DNA of 19,319 bases, from positions 1 through 19,319 of the forward strand of contig JBBTQE010000012.1 of assembly GCA_038065775.1 (NCBI GenBank), read 5' to 3'. Shown one piece after another: positions 13,057 to 19,319 of this stretch (its first letter is position 1; each line of letters starts with the position of its first letter). Below the pieces are notes generated by a model. The model did no database searches. It saw only the letters and a list, made by a program, of their open reading frames with translations, and had not been told where the DNA came from. The position numbers and the translations under genes are program-made. This stretch comes from JBBTQE01 sp038065775 (GTDB lineage: Bacteria; Patescibacteriota; Patescibacteriia; Magasanikbacterales; GWA2-37-8).

Positions 13057-14979
13057 TTATTTTAGAGGCGTTTCGTCGCCCATAAATTCTATCTTTTCTC
13101 CAGTAACCGAATCTTCAGCTTGAACACGGACTTTTGAAATCAGAATTTCTTGTGTTGGATTTAGAGTATTTAATGTAAGCGAGAAGGGCAAGGCCAGCAC
13201 ATCTGTTTCAGCCGGCATTTCAGGAATTGTCCATATAATTTTTTGCGCGCCCATTTCATAATTTAAGGTTCCGGCTGGAACAGGATCCGGTCCGTCCCAA
13301 ATCACATTTCCATAAATATCCGCGCTTAGCGAGATGTTTTTGAGCGGATGAAAATCATTGTTTAGAACCCATGTTATATCATGCGTATATCCGGAAGCCG
13401 CGTCTCTTGACTCAAATTTCAAATTTGAATTTAAAATTATTTCTATCGGGTTGCTTGAGAGAGTCTGTTGTCCGGTTTTATCAGTGTATAAAATTTCCGC
13501 GTTGGCAATAATTTTGTATCCTTTTAGTTCGGTTATGCTAAAGGAAGACCCGTCGCGAATTGGCAGTTTCATTTCAATCATAAATTCCGTGCCTTTCGCG
13601 ATGTTAGCCATGTCGGCAATTTTTGCCTTTGTCCATGTCAGTTCGCCTCGTCGCGTTGTCTCGTCAATTTGCGCTCCGCGGATTTCTGCGTCGTATTTTT
13701 CTTCAATCTTTGGCCAGTCAAGCACGCTTTGGCGATTATATGATGGAGCGTCCAAGGTTAATTTAACTGTTGCGTTTTTCATCGCGTCAATATTCGTATT
13801 TTTTATTTGTAGAGCGATATCAAGAGTATCTCCGGGCACACTGCTTTGATTTTTTGTGGAACCGTTTATGGCCAAGATAAAGTCAAGATTGCTCTGTGTG
13901 AGTTCCGAACTTCCCTTCGTTTGAGCCAACAAATATTGGCCGCCGATCATCAGGGCTGAAAGCTCTCCGCTGATAACCGCCGCCTGTTCAGAGGAGCTGG
14001 AGAATTTTCCGCTTATTTTGAAAGGCCATTCTGTTAAATTCGCGGTTGAAGTAGAAAGTTTCCCAAGATCAAATATCCATTTATTTTCTTTGTTTAATTT
14101 CGGTTCGGAAGAAGAAATATGGAAATTGGCTGGCAAGATAGGTTTGATTTCCAGTTTGTTAATTTGCGAGGCGGTGTCTTTTTTGACGATAAATGTATAT
14201 TCGGCGATACTTCCGAGTGAAACTTTTTCTGGGCTTGAAAGTGAAAGTGCAATCGGCGAGCTATTCACTATTGTGCTTAGGGTGGCGGATTTTTGTAATT
14301 CCGAAGCCATGTTTTCCGGCTTGTAAGCAAGAAATGCTCTGAAAGATTTTCCTTGGCCTATTGATCCGTAATTTATTCCAACTATTTTTATTTCTCGTTT
14401 TTTGTAAGGCGGGATATTGCCCAAAGACCATTCGGTATGGCCGGCATTTTTTGCCACAGGGTCGCTTGAAATAAAGACAAAACCTTCCGGGTATTGCAAG
14501 TTTAAGGTCGCGGTTTGTAAATTTATTCCTAGGTCATTTTTATAAGTGATAAAATAGGTGGAGGTCACCCCGGCCGTTACTTCGGTTGGTCCGTTAATCG
14601 CTAAATTGACCTGTTCTTCGGAGAATTTTTTATTGTTTGGAAATATGAAAAAACCCGCCCAGGCGGTTCCTGCGAGCAGACCGCCGATAATTAAGAACAA
14701 AAAGAAAAATTTTAAAACCGCCGGCTGTCCTTTTTTAATTTTGATATTTTTCATGTCCGGCAAATTGCCGTTATTATCCTGGTAGATGTAAACCAGTTGT
14801 TTTTCAATCGCAGAGTCCTTTGAATCGGTTTTTTTAACTTTTTCTTTGACTTTTTTAATGATTGATTTTGCGCGCGAAAGTTTTCGTGGCGTTTTTTTGA
14901 GCGCGGGCGTTTCTTCCGTTTTAATTTCCGCTTCTTCATCGATGGGTTTTGCGGTAAATTGTGGAATATTATCTGGCAT
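13057..14979 (-). CDS. Single-pass surface protein with beta-sandwich repeats
   Basis: A 640-residue protein with no exact family I can name. The N-terminal 88 residues are cytoplasmic, very basic and acidic in blocks (KKTPRKLSRAKSIIKKVKEK) followed by one transmembrane helix (about 89-113). The remaining 520 residues are extracytoplasmic and contain roughly four repeats of an Ig-like or DUF11-like beta-sandwich, each opening with a pattern like LAINGPTEVTAGVTSTYFITYKN, LSLSSPEKVSLGSIAEYTF or LAINGSTKNQSSVPGDTL. There are no cysteines in the outer part and no sorting signal. It follows the DUF4012 gene after 10 bases, so the two are probably co-expressed and may act together in the envelope (inference). 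Confidence 0.75.
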   Translation of the reverse strand: MPDNIPQFTAKPIDEEAEIKTEETPALKKTPRKLSRAKSIIKKVKEKVKKTDSKDSAIEKQLVYIYQDNNGNLPDMKNIKIKKGQPAVLKFFFLFLIIGGLLAGTAWAGFFIFPNNKKFSEEQVNLAINGPTEVTAGVTSTYFITYKNDLGINLQTATLNLQYPEGFVFISSDPVAKNAGHTEWSLGNIPPYKKREIKIVGINYGSIGQGKSFRAFLAYKPENMASELQKSATLSTIVNSSPIALSLSSPEKVSLGSIAEYTFIVKKDTASQINKLEIKPILPANFHISSSEPKLNKENKWIFDLGKLSTSTANLTEWPFKISGKFSSSSEQAAVISGELSALMIGGQYLLAQTKGSSELTQSNLDFILAINGSTKNQSSVPGDTLDIALQIKNTNIDAMKNATVKLTLDAPSYNRQSVLDWPKIEEKYDAEIRGAQIDETTRRGELTWTKAKIADMANIAKGTEFMIEMKLPIRDGSSFSITELKGYKIIANAEILYTDKTGQQTLSSNPIEIILNSNLKFESRDAASGYTHDITWVLNNDFHPLKNISLSADIYGNVIWDGPDPVPAGTLNYEMGAQKIIWTIPEMPAETDVLALPFSLTLNTLNPTQEILISKVRVQAEDSVTGEKIEFMGDETPLK

Positions 14980-14989
14980 ATTTTTTTAT

Positions 14990-17422
14990 TTATTCTTTAT
15001 TCAGAACCATGCTCCAAATTTTGTTTGTTTTTAATTCAACGGGATTTATCGCGAAGCCGTTTGCCGCCAAAGTCGCCTCCTCGCCATCTTTCCAAATCGG
15101 CCTCCATTCATCAGGATAAATTGTTTGGCTGTCAAAGACGCTGTTGACGCCCGATTGTTTTTGGACAATTAATTGATATTTGGCCAGAGGTGTTTTTGTC
15201 TGAAATATTTTTGCCCAGTTATTAATTGGCGTGTCGGTCGTATCTCGCGAAAAAGCCCTAAAAGGAAGTTTATAAATGAATTGAATTTGAGATGAGCGAC
15301 TTGGTTCTGTTATTATCCAGTTACCGAAGGCGGTTTTATTGAATTCCTTTGTTATTCTTGTTCCGGATCCGGAATCAATTTTAATCTCTTTTTCTATTTT
15401 ATTCAAATTTTCATCCGGTTTGTACCATTTTTCAGGAACTTTGAATTTTTGTTCATCAGGCCACACGAATCCGCTTGCCTTGATAAGTTCGCTTCCTTCC
15501 GGGACATAAACTCGGATGTAATCAATATTTGTTTGTCCATATAATTTTTCTCCATCAATTCCGGTATGTTCCCTCGTGATTAAAACGCTGTTTATTATGT
15601 CTCCGTTCGGCTCAATTACCGCTTGATGGTTGATGGTTTGTTTTATTTTCGCGTCGCTTTTTTGCCCCTGGATATTGGCGTTTACAACAAACAAATAATC
15701 TTGGCCGACGCCGGTTTTTAATATTTCGCCGTTCCATCCGAATTCTTTCATGGTATTTTTCGCTTTTTCATCAGTGAAGTAAGCTTGAATTTCCTTCTGG
15801 CTTAAAGATTGGTTCAAGTTGGTCAAGATTGATAAGGCGTCGGTTGCTTTGATGTTTTTAAAATAATCAACGAAAATATTGGCCAGGTCGGATAATATTT
15901 GTTTAGGCTTGTTGTTCTTTTTTTCCGGTCCGAATTCTACTATTTCTTGAATTAACTCCAAAGCGTTTTCGCTCGTTATGTTTAAATTTCTTTTTGAATC
16001 TTTAATCGGACCAGTAATGGAGAGAATCTTATTTAGAACGCTCGCATTTATTGCGATTACGCCATCAGCCGTAGAATTTCTGCTGTGTCTGTAGAACCAT
16101 AACATTTTCTCCGCGCTTGCCGGAAAATCGGGGTACCAATTTGAATCTTGAAATTCCCATCGTTTGTTTGATAACAAAAGCGGAGTCGGCGGGATTACAT
16201 ACTGGCTTAGCTGTCCTTGTAGGTCGTAAGAACCTCCGGCAGGCACATCTAATTTTATAATTTTTCCGTCTTTTACGTCTAATATGGCGAAACTACCCAA
16301 GAAGCCTCCTGTTGGTCTGATTTCGTATGGATTTTGGAATGCCAGCAGGTATCTTCTCAAACCTTTGCCTCCGAAAATTTCATCAATCGCGGAGCCGAGC
16401 TTTGACAGGCTCTCAAGATCGTTGAGATAAGCGGTAAACAGCAGTCGGAATTCCTTGAAAGAGTTTTGATATTCAAACGGCAGAACGTTTGGGTCCACAT
16501 TGCTTAAATCAGCCATCGCTTTTTTGTAGCTGGGTATGGAAAATGTGATTGAGTTTGAGATCAAATTTATGTTTTGAGTGATTGTTGAACTCGCGTTTGA
16601 CGCGATTGATTCAAGTCCTTTTAATAAATATGAGTTGCCAAGAGCGATTTCGTGGCCGGCGGTGACCAGATTTTGCCTGCTTTTTATTTCCGAGCTTAAG
16701 AACGGGAGATTTGAAGCTATTGTTTGTAAAAATTTATATTTTGTATTTAGCGTATCAACGGCTTGGTTGAAGTTGTTTAAGGCCAAAGTAAGTTGCTCTT
16801 GCGCTTTCCCAATTTCGCCTTTCATCATTGCCGAAGTTGATTCTTGAAGAGCGTTAAATCCGGTGGTGCTTTTTGACGCGATTTTGTCGGCTGTTAATTT
16901 GACGTTAGCATAGTAACTGCGGGCGCCAATTGGAGCTGAAAAAAGAAACGCTATAAGAATTATTGAAATGGCGATTTTTCTCGTCGGTATTTTGTTAACA
17001 GAGTCTTGTATGTTATTTTTTAGATTTGCGAATATTGGTTCAGATGGTTTTTTGGCGGTTGGATTTTTTTGAGTCGTTTTTTTGGAAAAATCAATGTCTA
17101 ATTCCGATGATTGCTCTCGCGCGGCCGGAGCGGTTTTTTGTTTATCATCATGATAATAAAAATAATCTGAATTGACGGGTTGCGACGGCTCCGCGGCGTT
17201 TATATTTTCCCAAAAGTTGGTTTCATTTTTTAGATTAATTACATGTTTGGATTTATGGTCTTTAAAGTTTACGTGATGGACAAAAAATTTAAACGGTTGG
17301 CTGGCCGTTTTTTGCGTTGGTTGAGCCAGAGCTTCGTGGCATCGCGATTTGTTATGTCCGATTTTATCGCAGACAGAGCACCTCCTCAATTGGGTTTTTT
17401 TGATGGCTTTTTTATGTGCCAT
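14990..17422 (-). CDS. DUF4012 membrane protein with N-terminal CCHC zinc knuckle
   Basis: An 810-residue envelope protein. The N-terminus carries a perfect CX2CX4HX4C zinc knuckle (C15, C18, H23, C28: CSVCDKIGHNKSRC) in a Lys/Arg-rich setting. A disordered linker, a transmembrane helix (about 150-167) and a long outer part follow. The outer part has a helical coiled region (about 175-345, many Leu/Asn/Gln) and the DUF4012 signature RRYLLAFQNPYEIRPTGGFLGSF with VIAINASVLNKILSITGPI downstream. DUF4012 proteins are common in CPR and Gram-positive genomes beside glycosyltransferases, but their activity is not established. The ATG at 17422 is preceded by a perfect -10 box (17463-17458). Next gene, 10 bases on, is the repeat protein. 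Confidence 0.85.
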   Translation of the reverse strand: MAHKKAIKKTQLRRCSVCDKIGHNKSRCHEALAQPTQKTASQPFKFFVHHVNFKDHKSKHVINLKNETNFWENINAAEPSQPVNSDYFYYHDDKQKTAPAAREQSSELDIDFSKKTTQKNPTAKKPSEPIFANLKNNIQDSVNKIPTRKIAISIILIAFLFSAPIGARSYYANVKLTADKIASKSTTGFNALQESTSAMMKGEIGKAQEQLTLALNNFNQAVDTLNTKYKFLQTIASNLPFLSSEIKSRQNLVTAGHEIALGNSYLLKGLESIASNASSTITQNINLISNSITFSIPSYKKAMADLSNVDPNVLPFEYQNSFKEFRLLFTAYLNDLESLSKLGSAIDEIFGGKGLRRYLLAFQNPYEIRPTGGFLGSFAILDVKDGKIIKLDVPAGGSYDLQGQLSQYVIPPTPLLLSNKRWEFQDSNWYPDFPASAEKMLWFYRHSRNSTADGVIAINASVLNKILSITGPIKDSKRNLNITSENALELIQEIVEFGPEKKNNKPKQILSDLANIFVDYFKNIKATDALSILTNLNQSLSQKEIQAYFTDEKAKNTMKEFGWNGEILKTGVGQDYLFVVNANIQGQKSDAKIKQTINHQAVIEPNGDIINSVLITREHTGIDGEKLYGQTNIDYIRVYVPEGSELIKASGFVWPDEQKFKVPEKWYKPDENLNKIEKEIKIDSGSGTRITKEFNKTAFGNWIITEPSRSSQIQFIYKLPFRAFSRDTTDTPINNWAKIFQTKTPLAKYQLIVQKQSGVNSVFDSQTIYPDEWRPIWKDGEEATLAANGFAINPVELKTNKIWSMVLNKE

Positions 17423-17430
17423 TTTTAATT

Positions 17431-17472
17431 AAAATAGTGCGTACTTTTAATATCCGTATTATACACTATTTT
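17431..17472 (-). promoter_or_regulatory. Candidate promoter and flanking inverted repeat before the DUF4012 gene
   Basis: On the minus strand TATAAT (17463-17458) is perfect, but no good -35 stands 16 to 18 bases upstream. A 9-base perfect inverted repeat, AAAATAGTG (17431-17439) and CACTATTTT (17464-17472), flanks it with 24 bases between the arms; the -10 directly adjoins one arm. It may be an operator or a weak hairpin at the end of the preceding gene. Confidence 0.4.
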
Positions 17473-18610
17473 TAAGTTTAAGCACAGATGTTTCAACTAC
17501 TTTTTTCATGCCATCCGTAAATTTCCGTTCGCTAAATTTTTTTGCGGTTTCATAGCAGGCATTTTCCATTGTTTGCGCGCGTTCCGGCGTCATTTGGCGC
17601 GTTGCCGCGCGTATGTCTTCCACGGTAAAATCCGGTTTAAGCAGAATGCCATTTTGATTATTGGTTATTATTTCCAAGAGTCCGCCTTCAGCCACGCCAA
17701 TCACCGGTTTTCCGGCTTGCATGGATTCCACCGCGCCCATGCCAAAATCCTCGCGGATTGGGATATAAATTGTGGCTAAACATTTTCCCAAGTAATCAAT
17801 AAGTTGTTCATCGTTTATCCAGCCTAGCACCTGAATGTTCGCGTGGCCTTCGGCCATTTTTTTTATTTTTTCCAAATCCGGTCCGCCTGACGCCACCACC
17901 AGTTTTTTATCCGGCATGCCAACGAATGCTTCCACTAGTTTGCTCACGCGCTTAACAGGATAAAGCCGCGCCCAAGAAAAAAAATATTCGCCATAGCCGA
18001 GGTTTTTAAACGGCAGAGTGTCGCAGGGCGGATAAACAACGGTTGAATCAAGCCCGAGATATTGTTTTATGCGCGCTTGCGTATTTTTGGAATTGGTTAC
18101 GATTAAATCAAGTCGTTTAGTCAAAAATTTAAATCGCAGGCGATTGAGCCAGACAAAAGGCACGAAAATAATTTTTTTCCAGAGCGGATATTCGCGCAAC
18201 CGGTCGCGATAGGCATCGTATAAATGTCTGGGAGGCGTGTGCATGTAGGCGATGTTTTTTGCGCCGGATTTTTTCAAGAACCACTGTCGCCACAAAATTC
18301 TTATCATCGCGATAAGGCAGTCGCCACTGTAGAATATTACATCATAGTTTTTCGTGAATCCGGTTTTCAACAAAAACGCCAGTTGCACCTGCAAATATCT
18401 GAAGCCCGGCAATCCGGACAAGAAGGTTTCTCTGAATAATTCAATCGTTTTAATTCCGTGTTCGCGCGGATCAAAAGCGTCTTTGGCGATAAATGCCGTG
18501 GCTATGTCGGCATTAAAATTTTTCGCCAAGCTTATCACCAGCCGCTCCCCGCCGCCTTTATATAAAAAATAGTCGTGGAGGATGAGGATTTTTGGGGTGT
18601 TCGTATTCAT
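17459..18610 (-). CDS. GT4-type glycosyltransferase
   Basis: A 383-residue retaining glycosyltransferase of the GT-B fold, acting at the cytoplasmic side of the membrane to add a sugar from a nucleotide donor to a lipid-linked or other acceptor. N-terminal domain: ILHDYFLYKGGGERLV with the Gly-rich loop, then SGDCLIAMIRI and AYMHTPPRHLYDAY. C-terminal donor-binding domain: FFSWARLYPVKRVSKLVEAF, VVASGGPDLEKI, VLGWINDEQL and the E287-DFG-(x4)-E295 pair in PIREDFGMGAVESMQAG, followed by GKPVIGVAEGGLLEII. These are standard GT4 features; the sugar and acceptor cannot be told. The start is ATG at 18610, 11 bases after the truncated GT4 gene. A candidate promoter for the DUF4012 gene overlaps its last codons. 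Confidence 0.93.
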   Translation of the reverse strand: MNTNTPKILILHDYFLYKGGGERLVISLAKNFNADIATAFIAKDAFDPREHGIKTIELFRETFLSGLPGFRYLQVQLAFLLKTGFTKNYDVIFYSGDCLIAMIRILWRQWFLKKSGAKNIAYMHTPPRHLYDAYRDRLREYPLWKKIIFVPFVWLNRLRFKFLTKRLDLIVTNSKNTQARIKQYLGLDSTVVYPPCDTLPFKNLGYGEYFFSWARLYPVKRVSKLVEAFVGMPDKKLVVASGGPDLEKIKKMAEGHANIQVLGWINDEQLIDYLGKCLATIYIPIREDFGMGAVESMQAGKPVIGVAEGGLLEIITNNQNGILLKPDFTVEDIRAATRQMTPERAQTMENACYETAKKFSERKFTDGMKKVVETSVLKLKNSV

Positions 18611-18621
18611 ACGGATTTATT

Positions 18622-19188
18622 TTACTTCAGAAGCCCGATAAATTGAAGGGCGGAATTTTTCCATTCAAATTTTCTCGCCTGTTCAAGGCCTTTGTTTGAG
18701 AAGTAAGTTTTCAATTTTTCATCCTGCGTCAGTTTTAAAATTGCCTCCGCGATCTCGTATGGCTGGTTTGGGTTTATAAGCCACGCGGAATTTTCCACAA
18801 TTTCCGGCAGGGAGGAGCGATTTGAGGTTATAACCGGAACCCCGCAAGCCATGGCCTCCAAAACAGGGAAGCCGAAACCTTCATAAAAACTTGGAAAGAC
18901 AAAAATTTCCGCCGATTTATACAGGGCGGGCTTGTCTCGCGATTCAACATACCCGATATTTTTTATTTTTTCTTTAAGCGGAGAATTATTGATTCGCTTA
19001 AAAATTTTTTTATCATTCCAGCCTTTGCATCCGGCGATTACAAGAGAGTGGGGGAATGGAAGTTTGGAATAAACCGCTTCAAACGCGTTTATCAGTCCGA
19101 TAATATTTTTTCGCGGTTCAATCGTGCCGAGAAATAAAATAAATTTATCAGGACACAAGTTTGTGAGCTTTCTTTCAAGAAAAAAGAT
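18622..19188 (-). pseudogene. Truncated GT4 glycosyltransferase, C-terminal half only
   Basis: The reading frame holds only the donor-binding half of a GT4 enzyme. It reads FILFLGTIEPRKNIIGLINAF, SLVIAGCKGWNDKKI, NIGYVESRDKPALY, then the E93/E101 pair in PSFYEGFGFPVLEAMACGVPVI and SLPEIVENSAWLINP. Related enzymes with the GTIEPRKN motif have about 370 residues, so the first half, which binds the acceptor, is missing. The frame runs back without a good start to a TAA at 19191-19189; the only possible starts (such as TTG at 19158) have no Shine-Dalgarno site. The reading is therefore a broken gene or, less likely, one half of a split enzyme. Sequence beyond about 19160 to the right does not look like glycosyltransferase. 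Confidence 0.75.
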
Positions 19189-19319
19189 TTAATTAAAGCA
19201 AAAGAAGAACTATTAAACTATTTTTTGCAAAAAAATAAATCCTCAAGATATTATTGTAGAAAATGTGATTCAAATTTTAGTGAAGAGTCTGTTAGTAAAA
19301 TTCAATATGAAATAGGAGT
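19138..19319 (+). CDS. Partial reading frame with C-x2-C zinc-finger-like motif (leaves right edge)
   Basis: On the plus strand a frame is open from after TAA at 19135-19137 to the window end. From about 19186 its translation looks like real protein: a charged helix (DLIKAKEELLNYFLQK) then RYYCRKCDSNFSEES, a treble-clef or zinc-ribbon-like CX2C followed by an aromatic and a helix (VSKIQYEIG). The first 15 codons are antisense to the GT4 fragment and probably not coding. No ATG or GTG lies in frame; the first TTG is at 19225, inside the conserved-looking part. This is either a 5'-truncated gene or one whose start is not seen. The CX2C-helix pattern recalls N-terminal zinc fingers of transposases, but no such family can be assigned from 45 residues. 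It is AT-rich compared with the rest of the window. Confidence 0.45.

Noticed and set aside
13358..13849. 163-residue plus-strand open frame
   Set aside because: It is antisense to the surface repeat protein, has no start signal and is low in charged residues as expected for a shadow.
1..19319. CRISPR array, rRNA, origin of replication or complete insertion sequence
   Set aside because: No spaced direct repeats, rRNA-like tracts, DnaA-box clusters or paired terminal inverted repeats were seen.

Overview
The window looks like a piece of a small, AT-rich genome of the Candidate Phyla Radiation (Patescibacteria, Parcubacteria-like). This is inferred from the gene mix, not from a marker phylogeny: a LytR-CpsA-Psr protein, a DUF4012 membrane protein, a threonyl-tRNA synthetase with no TGS domain, tRNA genes without an encoded CCA end, very tight gene packing and few strong Shine-Dalgarno sites. 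No rRNA, CRISPR array or complete mobile element is visible.

Region 1 (1-6405, minus strand) reads right to left as LCP protein, der, pth, dprA, folC and topA (topA is cut by the left edge). Gaps are a few bases or the genes overlap, so this is probably one operon driven from a promoter near 6458-6486. topA appears to have a second promoter whose -35 box overlaps the folC stop codon. Region 2 (6481-11030, plus strand) holds tRNA-Val(CAC) followed closely by a small membrane protein, tRNA-Arg(GCG) followed by an HD-domain protein, a membrane-anchored baseplate-J-like protein, and thrS between two hairpin terminators. Region 3 (11041-13054) has a divergent pair of unrecognised genes with near-consensus back-to-back promoters, the rightward one of unusual composition, and then miaA. 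Region 4 (13057-19188, minus strand) is an envelope block: a single-pass protein with beta-sandwich repeats, a DUF4012 protein with a cytoplasmic zinc knuckle, a GT4 glycosyltransferase and the C-terminal half of a second GT4 enzyme. At the far right this second GT4 stops abruptly against a very AT-rich, plus-strand zinc-finger-like reading frame that leaves the window.

Functionally the window combines translation and tRNA quality (thrS, miaA, pth, der, two tRNAs), DNA metabolism and uptake (topA, dprA), one-carbon cofactor retention (folC) and cell-surface assembly (LCP protein, DUF4012 protein, repeat protein, glycosyltransferases). The most unusual points are the broken GT4 / zinc-finger junction at the right edge, the CCHC zinc knuckle fused to DUF4012, the self-contained gene at 11595-11999 with a palindrome at its predicted transcription start, and the tRNA-mRNA dicistrons. 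All promoter calls come from hand matching of -35/-10 boxes and are unproven.
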